From: Anaeromicropila herbilytica
GTDB taxonomy: Bacteria; Bacillota; Clostridia; Lachnospirales; Lachnospiraceae
Assembly (NCBI RefSeq): GCF_016591975.1
Contig: NZ_AP024169.1
Coordinates: 954,001-1,018,000 of the forward strand
DNA: 64,000 bases
Direction: 5' to 3'
Both the position numbers and the translations under genes were made by a program. Positions 26,513-35,070 of this stretch are shown piece after piece. How positions within the stretch are numbered: position 1 is the first letter of the stretch; each line of letters starts with the position of its first letter. The notes under the pieces are model-generated. The model did no database searches, was not told the origin of the DNA, and saw nothing but the letters and a program-made list of their open reading frames with translations.

Positions 26513-26628
26513 CGCTGAAAAGAGAGGAGATTGAGAAAAAAGAATATGCAAATATTATGAAACAAAAAGATTTCTTTTCCGTATCTACAGAGCTTATGGA
26601 ATTGAGAAAAAAGTTAGCTAATTAACTG

Positions 26629-26715
26629 GCAAGCTTCCCCTTTGTACGGCTAACGTCGCACAAAGAGCTTGTCGGGAGACCCGAATCCCAGATTTGGGAA
26701 GTGTCCCAAGCCCTC
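26629..26715. other. Candidate origin of transfer (oriT), GC-rich structured intergenic region
   Basis: About 87 bases near 50% G+C in a region otherwise under 30%. It holds nested inverted repeats: CAAGCT..AGCTTG (26630-26635 with 26666-26671), CTTTGT..ACAAAG (26640-26645 with 26660-26665), TCCCA..TGGGA (26686-26690 with 26695-26699) and the tight TTGGGA-AGTG-TCCCAA (26694-26709), followed by GCCCTC. MOBP-type nick sites often have a G/C-rich run just past such a repeat. It contains no gene, and MobC-like and relaxase genes lie about 3.8 kb downstream. Sequence search or nick mapping would decide. Confidence 0.5.
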
Positions 26716-26800
26716 TATGTATAACGATTATCAAAATAATAAAAATATATAGATTATAGTGGAAACTACAGAGGTCTGAATTGGAATAGAGTTATACAAA

Positions 26801-26832
26801 GAAAAAATAGGATATCAATTAAGATGATATCC
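26801..26832 (-). terminator. Terminator of the minus-strand membrane-anchored gene
   Basis: Read on the minus strand, GGATATCATCT and AATTGATATCC (26832 to 26810) form an 8-bp-or-longer stem followed by TATTTTTTC. It lies about 30 bases beyond the stop of the gene at 26861-27475. Confidence 0.8.
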
Positions 26833-26860
26833 CATTTTATGAAGACATATATAAGCGGTA

Positions 26861-27475
26861 TTATTTGATTACTAAACTCTCTGCAATGTTATCAGCATCA
26901 GATTCATTAACAAAGTTAGTTGAAATATAAAAATCAACATATGATGTACCTTTGTTTGAGGTAAAGAAATAATGCAATTGATCTTTTGGTTGTTTTTCAC
27001 CTTTTATTTGATCTGCAGCTGAAAGTTCAAACCCGACAACTACTTTTTTCATCGAATATGTACCGAAGTCTTTTTCTGTACAATTACTATTGGCAAATGC
27101 ATGAACACCAAAACGATTAGCTATTATCGATTCAATTGATTTCTCATGGCTATACTTTGGATCAGTTTCTATTGAAGCAATAATGTTTTTATCTACCTTA
27201 AAATCAACTTCATATTTAGATTCATTTACCGGTTTCCAAGTTGTTGGAATATTAACAGTATAATAATCAGTTTTATATATTTGAGTTTTATCAGCCTTTT
27301 TATTTTGATCCTCATCTGACAATAAATTTTGTTTGTTTACAACAATTTTAGTATGAGATTCAATGCCTTTATCTTTTTGTATATAATTTTTAAAACTATA
27401 AGTGCCTATAGTTAGTATAATAAATCCAGTCAAAGTAATAATTATTATTTTATAAATCTTTTTAATAAAACTCAT
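26861..27475 (-). CDS. Membrane-anchored extracytoplasmic protein of unknown function
   Basis: 204 aa and the only gene on the minus strand within the element. A basic start and a long hydrophobic segment (IIIITLTGFIILTIG, residues 10-25) anchor it; the rest would be outside. The outer part (TDYYTVNIPTTWKPVNE, IASIETDPKYSHEKS) has the look of small PsbP/DUF1795-like beta domains, but no family could be confirmed. AAGGAG lies directly against the ATG, too close for normal initiation, so the true start may differ. It is divergent from the SpoIID-domain gene, sharing a 144-base promoter region, which hints at joint regulation. Confidence 0.65.
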   Translation of the reverse strand: MSFIKKIYKIIIITLTGFIILTIGTYSFKNYIQKDKGIESHTKIVVNKQNLLSDEDQNKKADKTQIYKTDYYTVNIPTTWKPVNESKYEVDFKVDKNIIASIETDPKYSHEKSIESIIANRFGVHAFANSNCTEKDFGTYSMKKVVVGFELSAADQIKGEKQPKDQLHYFFTSNKGTSYVDFYISTNFVNESDADNIAESLVIK

Positions 27476-27523
27476 CTCCTTATAATTTACTTATAAATAT
27501 AACTTAACTTAATTAATTATTAT

Positions 27524-27592
27524 TGTCAATAGATATGGATAAAAAAGTAAATATCAAAAAATGTTGCAAATTTACAAAAAATGGTGTAATAT
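27524..27592. promoter_or_regulatory. Divergent promoter region
   Basis: On the plus strand TTGCAA (27564-27569), 17 bases, TAATAT (27587-27592) sits just upstream of the SpoIID-domain gene. On the minus strand a perfect -35 TTGACA (27529-27524) faces the other gene, with a weaker -10 of the TAAGTT type 17 bases on. Confidence 0.55.
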
Positions 27593-27619
27593 AGAAAAAA
27601 ACAGAAAGGGGATATAAAC

Positions 27620-28876
27620 ATGTACAAGACTTCAAAAAAATCAACTTATGTTATAATTGCTATTGTTACAATGATTACCACTCTATTTACTTCGTTTTCA
27701 ACTTTTTACGTAAAAGCTGATGTAAACGATTCAATTGAATTAATAAATAAATATGTTGATTCAATTGCTAAAAAAGATTGGGGAACTTTTACAAGTTTAA
27801 TGCCTAACGATGAACAGGCAGACTATCAAAACTATTTTGCTGATAACTCAATTACTAACGGTGTTAAACAAATTGAAGAGGTAACATGTAAGAGTATCAC
27901 AAAAGTAGACAATAATAATGTTAAGGATGATTTATTATCCAATGAGTTTACTATATTACAACATAGCAATAATATAGAATCTTATATAGTTGGACTTGAT
28001 TGTAAAGTAAGTACTGAAAATGAATTTTTTTATAATGGATTAAATTACTTTCTTATAGTAATAGCAGAAGAAAATGGTGAAATGAAAATAGCACAGTTCA
28101 ATAGGCCATCCTACGATTTGTTAAAAACAGTAATTGATCCTAGTGCCAATCAAAAAGATAAAGAGTATAGTGAAGAAAAAGCAGCTTTAAATGTTGTTGA
28201 AAATGCTTCAAATGGTTTATTGGTTAATGCTAATAATGAACCAATACTTGATGATAAATTTGAGAAAATTCAAATTCAGAACTCGGATTTTTCGAATGAA
28301 GATGATAAATGTAGTGAAAATAAAATTAGTAATACATTGTCATCTGGTTTTCCAATTTTAAATTACTACACTTTTTACTCATACCCTTCATCAATAGTAG
28401 TGAAAATGGATTTAACTGGTTCAGGTGCTATTAAAACGGTTAATTTCAATACATATATAAAAAATGTATTACCTAATGAATGGTTTCCATCATGGAATAG
28501 TGAAGCATTAAAAGCAGGCGCTTATTGTGTTAAAATGGTTGGTTGGTATAGAACAATTAATCCAGTTAGTCCATCAATGGGTGTTAATGTTTATCAAACG
28601 ACACAAAAATATGTACCAAGTACAGAACTTACCTCAACAAACAATGCATTTAATTCAATATCCGGTTTAGGGATGTCAAATTCAGAATATAAATTATTTT
28701 TCCCTGAGTATGCTGCTGGTACTAGTGGTTCTGCTGGAAGTAGAGCAGGTGGACAACTCAAACAATGGGGTTCGCAATACCTAGCATCTATGGGATATGG
28801 ACATAATTATATTTTAAACTACTATTATAGTGGTTCAGAATACTCAAGTGGAGATTTAACTTATTTTTCATATTAA
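27620..28876 (+). CDS. Secreted SpoIID/LytB-domain protein (cell-wall lytic, element-borne)
   Basis: 418 aa with a signal peptide (ends near YVKA, residue 33). The N-terminal half is a NTF2-like or unclassified region (SIELINKYVDSIAKKDWGTF). From about residue 265 a SpoIID-type domain appears: NFNTYIKNVLPNEWFPSWNS, then EALKAGAYCVKMVGWYR and YNHGHN-like end (GYGHNYIL). The conserved glutamate of SpoIID lytic transglycosylases fits the NEW position. In conjugative elements a wall-opening enzyme is needed to place the transfer channel, which is a plausible role here. GGGG ribosome site precedes the ATG, and it has its own promoter. Confidence 0.8.
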   Translation: MYKTSKKSTYVIIAIVTMITTLFTSFSTFYVKADVNDSIELINKYVDSIAKKDWGTFTSLMPNDEQADYQNYFADNSITNGVKQIEEVTCKSITKVDNNNVKDDLLSNEFTILQHSNNIESYIVGLDCKVSTENEFFYNGLNYFLIVIAEENGEMKIAQFNRPSYDLLKTVIDPSANQKDKEYSEEKAALNVVENASNGLLVNANNEPILDDKFEKIQIQNSDFSNEDDKCSENKISNTLSSGFPILNYYTFYSYPSSIVVKMDLTGSGAIKTVNFNTYIKNVLPNEWFPSWNSEALKAGAYCVKMVGWYRTINPVSPSMGVNVYQTTQKYVPSTELTSTNNAFNSISGLGMSNSEYKLFFPEYAAGTSGSAGSRAGGQLKQWGSQYLASMGYGHNYILNYYYSGSEYSSGDLTYFSY

Positions 28877-28940
28877 TTGTGTTTTATTATTAGTATTATA
28901 ATAGACATATATACGAAACATTTAGTAGCAGTGATTTATT

Positions 28941-29047
28941 ACATACAATATTCGGTTATTGTATGTGAAAATATTGATAAGTTACTTTTAATAAGTAGAG
29001 CATTATTAAAAACTTCTTTCATTAATAATTTGAAAGAAGTTTTTTTG
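28941..29047 (+). terminator. Hairpin pair after the SpoIID-domain gene
   Basis: First stem ACATACAATA (28941-28950) with 28957-28966 closes a TTCGGT loop. The second, AAACTTCTTTCA (29010-29021) with 29031-29042, ends in seven T and is a good intrinsic terminator, just before the ribosome site (AAAGGATGAG) of the next gene. Confidence 0.82.
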
Positions 29048-29075
29048 TGCATTTTTTTAGAAAGGATGAGATTAG

Positions 29076-29375
29076 ATGAAAGTAATAGATAGAGATACAG
29101 GGAAACCGGTAGATGTGTTTGTGATCAAGCTAGAATGTTATTTCGTTAATGACACACCAATATATGAAATAAATGGTTATAGACATGAAGATCCTATTCC
29201 AGTTCCAATTAAGAACTTCAGGAATGTTAGAGACAACAAAGAACTTTATTCTATTTATCAAAGAGTAAAAGAACTAAACGAACAATGTCGTGAAGAATGG
29301 AAAACTAAAGATAACATTGCATCAATGGAGCAGTCAGAGTGTAGAGAATTGGATGATGCTTTAGAATTAGAATAA
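29076..29375 (+). CDS. Hypothetical element protein
   Basis: 99 aa, not recognised. The N-terminus MKVIDRDTGKPVDVFVIKLE and NGYRHEDPIPVPI suggest a small beta-rich domain, followed by a charged helix and an acidic end (ALELE), an ending style shared by several neighbouring proteins (ELELA, ELEI, ELER). Co-transcribed with the helical-repeat protein gene 16 bases on. Confidence 0.6.
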   Translation: MKVIDRDTGKPVDVFVIKLECYFVNDTPIYEINGYRHEDPIPVPIKNFRNVRDNKELYSIYQRVKELNEQCREEWKTKDNIASMEQSECRELDDALELE

Positions 29376-29391
29376 AAAGATAGGAAAGAAG

Positions 29392-30117
29392 GTGAACTAT
29401 TTGGTGTCAAAACCGTATGCCTATATAAATAGGAATGATTTTAGTGAAGAACAATGGCAAGAAATTAAAGATGGAATGAAAAAGAAATTAGAAGTAAACC
29501 TTTATGCAAAAAAGTATTACCATCAATCACAAATGAGAGAAATACGTTTAGGATTAGAGTCAGGATTAAATGTTTCTGCTTATATGGATCGATTCATTCA
29601 TTCGAAAGATATGATGATTATCAGAAAAGGATTGGAAAAAGGAGTAGATATCCTACCCTATTCGGATAGCAGGTTTAATTATCGACAAAAGGAAGAAATA
29701 CTTCTTGGGTTACTTTCTAGGATTGATGTTAGCAAGTATGCAAAAGAGTATTATAACGAATGGAAGATGAAAGAAGTACGTTTAGGTCTTGAACAAGAAA
29801 TAGATTTAAGCATGTACTTAGATGATTATAATCATCACCAAATTCATTTGTTGCGTATTGGTTTGGAGAGAGGGGTGGATATTTCAATTTTAGAAGAACC
29901 TAATCTAAAGCAGGCGCAAATGGCAGAGATTCTGATAGGCTTATTAAATCATATTGATGTTAGCAGCTATGCAAATTTTGAAATACCAATTGAGATAATG
30001 AGGGAACGAAGAGCAGAACTAGAGAAAATAAAATATCCCAACCAAGAAGTAGAAGTAATTGAAATAGAGAGGAAAAACAATGGAAAAAAACGAAAGAACA
30101 GAGGAAGAACTAACTAA
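29392..30117 (+). CDS. Helical-repeat element protein
   Basis: About 241 aa from the GTG at 29392; a TTG (29401) and GTG (29404) nearby are alternatives. Nearly the whole protein is built from about 35-aa repeats with the core QMREIRLGLESGLNVSAY, repeated six or so times with variation (MMIIRKGLEKGVDILPY, KMKEVRLGLEQEIDLSMY, QIHLLRIGLERGVDIS). The same repeat type occurs in the protein at 22752-24797. Such alpha-alpha repeats usually bind proteins or nucleic acid; no function is proven. The 3' end overlaps the next gene by 38 bases. Confidence 0.75.
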   Translation: MNYLVSKPYAYINRNDFSEEQWQEIKDGMKKKLEVNLYAKKYYHQSQMREIRLGLESGLNVSAYMDRFIHSKDMMIIRKGLEKGVDILPYSDSRFNYRQKEEILLGLLSRIDVSKYAKEYYNEWKMKEVRLGLEQEIDLSMYLDDYNHHQIHLLRIGLERGVDISILEEPNLKQAQMAEILIGLLNHIDVSSYANFEIPIEIMRERRAELEKIKYPNQEVEVIEIERKNNGKKRKNRGRTN

Positions 30118-30508
30118 ATTGAAGATAGTTATTGTAGAACCAGGAAAAACTCCTAGAACTGATATCATTTCAGATGATTTAGATAAAATGCAAAAGATTG
30201 TTGGAGGCTATATCGAATGTTTTGATATAGAAAAAGATGTGACCGTTGTAGTAAATGAAGTGGGAAAGATAATGGGATTACCACATAATCAGGTTATTAA
30301 TAATGAGCCAATAAGCGGAACATTCTTTGTGGTGGGATCTGATTATGAATCCGGTGAATTTAAATCTTTAAGTGATGAACAATGTGATATGTATTGTAAG
30401 CAATTCCAACCCAGAGCAATAAATCGTACTTATACCGAGGAAGATCTATTACTACTTCATGTATTAAGTATGATTGATAGTGAAAATGATATGGAACTTG
30501 AACGATAA
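30080..30508 (+). CDS. DUF3846-family protein
   Basis: 142 aa. LKIVIVEPGKTPRTDIIS, then MQKIVGGYIECFDI, VVVNEVGKIMGLPHN and GTFFVVG follow the order of the DUF3846 family, a small domain found on phages and conjugative elements, of unknown function. It overlaps the previous gene and lies directly before the mobilisation genes, so it belongs to the same transcription unit. Confidence 0.78.
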   Translation: MEKNERTEEELTKLKIVIVEPGKTPRTDIISDDLDKMQKIVGGYIECFDIEKDVTVVVNEVGKIMGLPHNQVINNEPISGTFFVVGSDYESGEFKSLSDEQCDMYCKQFQPRAINRTYTEEDLLLLHVLSMIDSENDMELER

Positions 30509-30523
30509 GAAATTGAGGTGAGA

Positions 30524-31021
30524 GTGATAAAAAGATATCAAAACCAAGAGCATATCAAAAATAAGAAAATAAGTGCTAGAGTTACAGAGAAACAAAAAAA
30601 AGAGGTATTAGAACGAGCAGAAGCATGTAGTATGAAGGAAAGTGAATATGTTCTATATTCTTGCCTAAAAGACTCTGATGTACCAATCTCTTATCTTATA
30701 TCAGAAAGCACTAACTTAAAGCGTATTGAATTAAGAATTAATGAAAAAGAAAAACAAGTGATATTAGACAATGCAAAGAAAGCAAATATGAAGGACTTAA
30801 GTAAGTATGTTCGAAGTTGTTGTTTAGGTAAGGAGATAATAATTATTGAGGATTTAAAAGAGTTTTCAAAAGAGCTACATAAAATTGGTAATAATTTGAA
30901 TCAGTTAACAATGCTTTGTCATCAAGGATTAATTGTATCTCCAGACATATCTGAAACTTCAATCCTTTTAAAAGATGTCTATAAAAAGCTAGTTGATTTA
31001 AATCATAAGATTCATAAGTAG
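30524..31021 (+). CDS. MobC-like relaxosome accessory protein
   Basis: 165 aa from the GTG at 30524; a GTG two codons earlier overlaps the ribosome site TGAGG. Two similar halves (KISARVTEKQKKEVLERAEA and ELRINEKEKQVILDNAKKA) look like ribbon-helix-helix-type modules, and the C-terminal part (LKEFSKELHKIGNNLNQL) is the MobC signature. MobC proteins bind oriT and help the relaxase open it. The relaxase gene follows after 8 bases. A doubled RHH-like arrangement is larger than a typical MobC of about 100-130 aa. Confidence 0.8.
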   Translation: MIKRYQNQEHIKNKKISARVTEKQKKEVLERAEACSMKESEYVLYSCLKDSDVPISYLISESTNLKRIELRINEKEKQVILDNAKKANMKDLSKYVRSCCLGKEIIIIEDLKEFSKELHKIGNNLNQLTMLCHQGLIVSPDISETSILLKDVYKKLVDLNHKIHK

Positions 31022-31029
31022 GTGATAAG

Positions 31030-32088
31030 GTGGCAATCATTGAATTTATTAATGGTAAAAAGAATACAGAGGGCAAGAGAACCACTTATAAATCATTAGG
31101 AAGTATGAAACGGTTGATAAACTATATTTTAAAACCAGAAAAGACAAATGAATGGTTGAAAGGAGGAATCGGATGTAATCCGGATACTGCATATGAAGAA
31201 TTTATTTTAACCAAAGCCTTATATAATAAGCTTCCATCTACTACAACGGAAAGATCTAAATCGGATCAACTTATTCACTTTACACAAAGTTTTAAGAAAG
31301 AAGAGGTCTCACCGGAGCTATGTAAAGAGATTGCTGATGAATTATTAAACCATGAACTCTTTCAAGGGTATCAAGTTGTTTATGCAACCCATATAGATCG
31401 AGAACATTTGCATACTCACTTTGTAATTAATAGTGTTAACATGGATGATGGAATTAGATGGCATATATCAGCAAATGATTTACAAAGACTTAAGGACTAT
31501 AGTGATGAATTATGTAGAGAACATGGATTATCTATTATACCAAAAAAGGATAAAAATCAGAGAAGAGAAAATACACGTTTGCATCAACATACTTCTTCTG
31601 GAGAGTACAGGGCAAAGAAGCAAGGACGAAGTTGGAAAGCAGAAACGTTACATGCTGGGTTAGCAGTAAGAAAAGTTGCTTTGAATCGGGAAGAATTCAT
31701 TTCAATGATGAATGGACTAGGATACAAGGTCCGATGGGAAGATACAAGGAAAGATATTACGTTTACAACTCCAGAAGGAAAGAAGATTAATAGCGATAAA
31801 TTAGGATTCCCAGAACGTAACTACACACCTTTAACAAAAGAAAGCTTAGAAAAGCAATTTGCACTTAACCGGCAAGTAAAAGAGAATAATAATGAAAGTA
31901 TTATTAGAGCACAAGAAAAATCAAAATTAGAGATCTTGAAAATTATTGATTCACTAACGAGGGATAATGATACCAATCAGTATCCATTTCAGAATAATTG
32001 GAACAATGGCCATCTTGAAGGACAAGCGTTAAAGGATAAGCTGATTGAATTAGAAAAAGGAAAGGGAATTGATTGGGAGAGAGAATAA
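31030..32088 (+). CDS. MOBP-type relaxase (MobA/MobL-like)
   Basis: 352 aa. It would nick oriT, stay covalently bound to the 5' end and lead the strand into the recipient. The metal-binding three-histidine motif HLHTHFVIN is at H126/H128/H130, and TYKSLGSMKRLINYIL in the N-terminal part holds the usual tyrosine region. The protein ends soon after the relaxase domain and lacks the long C-terminal extension seen in many MobA/MobL proteins, so it is at the short end of the family. The start is a GTG after ATAAGG. It overlaps the region just upstream of the VirD4 gene. Confidence 0.88.
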   Translation: MAIIEFINGKKNTEGKRTTYKSLGSMKRLINYILKPEKTNEWLKGGIGCNPDTAYEEFILTKALYNKLPSTTTERSKSDQLIHFTQSFKKEEVSPELCKEIADELLNHELFQGYQVVYATHIDREHLHTHFVINSVNMDDGIRWHISANDLQRLKDYSDELCREHGLSIIPKKDKNQRRENTRLHQHTSSGEYRAKKQGRSWKAETLHAGLAVRKVALNREEFISMMNGLGYKVRWEDTRKDITFTTPEGKKINSDKLGFPERNYTPLTKESLEKQFALNRQVKENNNESIIRAQEKSKLEILKIIDSLTRDNDTNQYPFQNNWNNGHLEGQALKDKLIELEKGKGIDWERE

Positions 32089-32101
32089 AAGGAGGAAAAG
32101 A

Positions 32102-34291
32102 TTGAAATTAAAGAAATTGATTCCATATCTTTTTCTATCATTTGTTGGAATCATAGCATCATTATATTTTGCAGCTTTGTTGGATACATTGTTGTCTAAA
32201 AAAAGATTTGAATCCTATCAAATGATAGAGATTATTAAAATAGTCGCTTCTAGTAAAAATGCTAGTAAGCTTTTTTTATGCTTATTACTAGGACTTTTGT
32301 TATGCGTTGTGGTTCTTATGCTATCGGATACAAAGGATTATCAGAGTAAACAGATTATTGTAACACCTGATATTTCAACTCCAGTGGTTGCAGGGCAAGG
32401 CCAATGTGGTACAGCTAAATGGCTCGACCTAAATCAATTTGAAAAAGTTTTTGCTACTAGTTTAATAGATAAGAATCATCCATTGATGGATTGGCTTAGA
32501 GAACATGCTTTAGACGATATATCGGGTGAGTTACAGAGAATTGAACAGTTAGAAGAAGATATTTCTAATTTGCAAAATGAATTAGAACATAGTCAAGGTG
32601 ATTCAAATCTAAAACAAGATCTTGAAGAGAAAATAGATATTAAAGTTCAACAACTAACAGATCAAAGTTTAGTAATTAGACCAAAAGAAACAGATTTAAA
32701 TTTTGATTTTAAAAACATTCCTATTAATGTATTGAATAATATGGAAGGGGGGATGGTACTAGGAAAAAAAGATAACAAGTTAGGCGAACTACTCTATTAT
32801 ATTAATGAGGATGTACATACATTAATTCTTGGTGCCACAAGAGCTGGTAAAGGAAGATGTATCGTAATACAGACATTATGCTTTCTTGCATTGGCTCTTG
32901 AAAATATTCTGTGTTTTGATCCAAAAGGTGAAAACTATGATTATACAAAGCCATTATTACAAGCTTTAGGATATGACACCATACTAATAGATTTTAAAAA
33001 TCCAAAAATGAGTACCAGATTTAACTTTTTACAACCTATCATTGATTGCATAGATCAGGAAGATATACCAGGAGCAATTGATGCGACCTGGGATCTGGTC
33101 TCACAGTTGGTGGGTGAGCCAAAGGGAGAAAGATTGTGGACAGATGGAGAAGCTTCTAATATAGCAGGATCTATTATGGCAGTATGTTACGATAATCGTG
33201 CTCCTGAAAATCATAAATATCGGAATCTACAAAATGTATATTACTTTATTAGTCAAATGTGTACACCTGTACAGGTTGGCAATGTCATGGTAGTTCCATT
33301 AAATAAATATACAAAGGATTTACCTTATGATCATCCATCAAAAGCACTTTTTGCAGTTGGAGAGATAGCTCCATCGAGAACAAGAGGAAGTTTTTACACA
33401 TCATCCCTTATGACATTAAAATTATTTACGAATCCGTTAATTGCTGAAATGACATCAATAAGTGATTACGACTGCATGAAGATAGGTAACAAAAAAACAG
33501 CAATTTTTATCATGCTCCCAGATGATCGTAAAACTTATTATACTTTGGCAAGTCTTTATGTATCACAGTTATATCAATTGTTAAGTAAAGCAGCTGATTT
33601 GCGAGGCGGAAGATTGAAAAGAAGATTTAATTTTGTCTTAGATGAATTTGGACAATATGCAAAAATACCACCTTTTACAAGCATGATGACAGTTGGTGGT
33701 GGCAAAGGAATTCGTTTCAATTTATTCTTACAAGCTTTTTCACAATTAGATGAGATTTATGAAAAAGAAGCTGCTAAGACTATTAAAAGTAACTGTGAAA
33801 ATTGGATATATCTTCAATCGGATGATGGAGATACAAGAAAAGACTTATCAGAAAAGTTAGGAAAGTATACGATTAGTACTTATTCCTTGAGTGCAAATCA
33901 TCAAAAATTTAGCAATCCTAGTTCATCGCACAATATTAGCCTTACAGGAAGAGATTTACTTACACCTGATGAGATTAAGAAAATTAAAAGACCATATTCG
34001 TTAGTAACAAGCAGGAACGATCCTGCTATTTTTTATGCGCCAGATCTAGTCAACTGGAGTTTTAATTCTATATTAGGACTTGGAAGTAAAGAGCATAATC
34101 GAAGACTTCGACTTGCAAGAGGTAACATAAGATACCGACGAGAGGTAAGCAGTAAACCAGTACTGTGGGGAATTTGGGATCAGTACATAGAAGCAATCAA
34201 GGAAGAACAAAAGGAAAAGGAAAGAAAGAAGATGGAAGAAATGGCTAAGATGATGGCAATGCAATCATCGAGTGATTCATTTTATTCTTAG
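32102..34291 (+). CDS. VirD4/TraG-type coupling protein (T4SS ATPase)
   Basis: 729 aa from the TTG at 32102 (AAGGAGG just before); the frame is open further upstream inside the relaxase gene. Two N-terminal membrane segments (IPYLFLSFVGIIASLYFAA and LFLCLLLGLLLCVVVLML) are followed by a coiled stretch and the RecA-like motor with Walker A GATRAGKG (about 244-251) and Walker B FVLDEFGQY (about 515). It docks the relaxase-DNA complex to the secretion channel. The GEASNIAGS and GSFYTSSL blocks are typical of Firmicute VirD4 proteins. A leader-peptide attenuator follows. Confidence 0.93.
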   Translation: MKLKKLIPYLFLSFVGIIASLYFAALLDTLLSKKRFESYQMIEIIKIVASSKNASKLFLCLLLGLLLCVVVLMLSDTKDYQSKQIIVTPDISTPVVAGQGQCGTAKWLDLNQFEKVFATSLIDKNHPLMDWLREHALDDISGELQRIEQLEEDISNLQNELEHSQGDSNLKQDLEEKIDIKVQQLTDQSLVIRPKETDLNFDFKNIPINVLNNMEGGMVLGKKDNKLGELLYYINEDVHTLILGATRAGKGRCIVIQTLCFLALALENILCFDPKGENYDYTKPLLQALGYDTILIDFKNPKMSTRFNFLQPIIDCIDQEDIPGAIDATWDLVSQLVGEPKGERLWTDGEASNIAGSIMAVCYDNRAPENHKYRNLQNVYYFISQMCTPVQVGNVMVVPLNKYTKDLPYDHPSKALFAVGEIAPSRTRGSFYTSSLMTLKLFTNPLIAEMTSISDYDCMKIGNKKTAIFIMLPDDRKTYYTLASLYVSQLYQLLSKAADLRGGRLKRRFNFVLDEFGQYAKIPPFTSMMTVGGGKGIRFNLFLQAFSQLDEIYEKEAAKTIKSNCENWIYLQSDDGDTRKDLSEKLGKYTISTYSLSANHQKFSNPSSSHNISLTGRDLLTPDEIKKIKRPYSLVTSRNDPAIFYAPDLVNWSFNSILGLGSKEHNRRLRLARGNIRYRREVSSKPVLWGIWDQYIEAIKEEQKEKERKKMEEMAKMMAMQSSSDSFYS

Positions 34292-34298
34292 ATACTAT

Positions 34299-34378
34299 AA
34301 GGAGGAAAGATAAGTTGAAACTTAATATACAACTGATAAGATCCGCACGTTGTCCACCCGCGTGACGGATTTTTTTTG
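34299..34378 (+). promoter_or_regulatory. Leader peptide with overlapping terminator ahead of the T4SS operon
   Basis: AAGGAGG (34299-34305) precedes a TTG-start 16-codon frame at 34315-34365 (MKLNIQLIRSARCPPA). The last part overlaps an intrinsic terminator: ATCCGCACG (34341-34349) pairs with CGTGACGGAT (34361-34370, one bulge) followed by TTTTTTT, and the peptide's stop codon lies in the descending arm. Translation of the peptide would disrupt the stem and allow read-through. It resembles translation-dependent attenuators of resistance genes. Regulation is inferred. Confidence 0.6.
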
Positions 34379-34411
34379 ATAACAAATATAACATTGTAAA
34401 GGAGTAAGAAA

Positions 34412-34795
34412 ATGAAACAAGGAAAGAAAGAGCTAAAGAAAAGCAATAAAAAGTTAATAACAGGTGTAATTAAAAATAAGATGACTTACTTAATTATTTT
34501 GATGTATCTATGTGTAAGTCAAAAAACAGTTCACGCAGATGAGACTTCATCGATTGCGGGCAGTACGTTTGGTAAAGGATTAATAAAATTATTAGGAGAT
34601 GTATCCGCATTTTTATTAGTTTTATCACCTATTGTAGGTGGATTATTCGCAGTATATTTCTTTATTCGTAAAAATGCTGCAGATGAACAAGATCAAAAGC
34701 AATGGAATAAGAGATTAATAATCACTGGAGTATGTGTAGTAGGTGCAGTACTAGTAAGTTCTATGATTCAAGTAATAACTGGATACTTTAAATAA
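34412..34795 (+). CDS. VirB2/TrbC-like small membrane protein of the T4SS
   Basis: 127 aa. A basic N-terminus and hydrophobic segment end near VHADETSS (a signal-peptide-like site), followed by two membrane helices (LLGDVSAFLLVLSPIVGG and LIITGVCVVGAVLVSSMI) with a short charged loop, the topology of VirB2/TrbC pilin-like proteins. Position after VirD4 and before VirB6 supports this. Which of the small membrane proteins (this or the one at 36004) is the true VirB2 counterpart is not settled. Confidence 0.68.
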   Translation: MKQGKKELKKSNKKLITGVIKNKMTYLIILMYLCVSQKTVHADETSSIAGSTFGKGLIKLLGDVSAFLLVLSPIVGGLFAVYFFIRKNAADEQDQKQWNKRLIITGVCVVGAVLVSSMIQVITGYFK

Positions 34796-34814
34796 AAATA
34801 TGGAGGAAGCAAAT

Positions 34815-35054
34815 ATGAGAGAATATGTAAATGAGAAAGTGATTAAAGGTAAAATCAAAGCAGCAAAAGTAGTAGAACGTGTTCTGGAAAAGCTTAGTGA
34901 GGACAGCGGTAACTTTATTGAAGAGATGGCCAAATATATTATTGGTATTGTATTAGCAGCATTAGTATTAGCGGGTTTATATGCTCTTGTGAAAACTGTT
35001 GTCCTTCCTTCCATTAGTGACAAAGTTAAGAATTTATTTAACTACACAGCTTAA
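34815..35054 (+). CDS. Small membrane protein with Flp-prepilin-like site (DUF6133-like)
   Basis: 79 aa from the ATG at 34815 with GGAGGAA just before; the longer frame at 34800 includes that ribosome site. A charged 32-residue leader ends in Gly32, followed by NFIEE, so Glu37 is at +5, then a single hydrophobic helix (YIIGIVLAALVLAGLYAL). This is the layout of a type IV/Flp prepilin cut by the TadV-type peptidase encoded 1.7 kb downstream. The C-terminal part (VLPSISDKVKNLFNY) resembles small DUF6133-type element proteins. The pilin role is inference. Confidence 0.6.
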   Translation: MREYVNEKVIKGKIKAAKVVERVLEKLSEDSGNFIEEMAKYIIGIVLAALVLAGLYALVKTVVLPSISDKVKNLFNYTA

Positions 35055-35070
35055 GAAGAGAATTGTAGTT

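Noticed and set aside
28877..29092. 71-codon frame after the SpoIID-domain gene
   Set aside because: Starts with a non-ATG codon directly after the stop, has no ribosome site, overlaps two hairpins and the next ribosome site. It looks like a chance frame.
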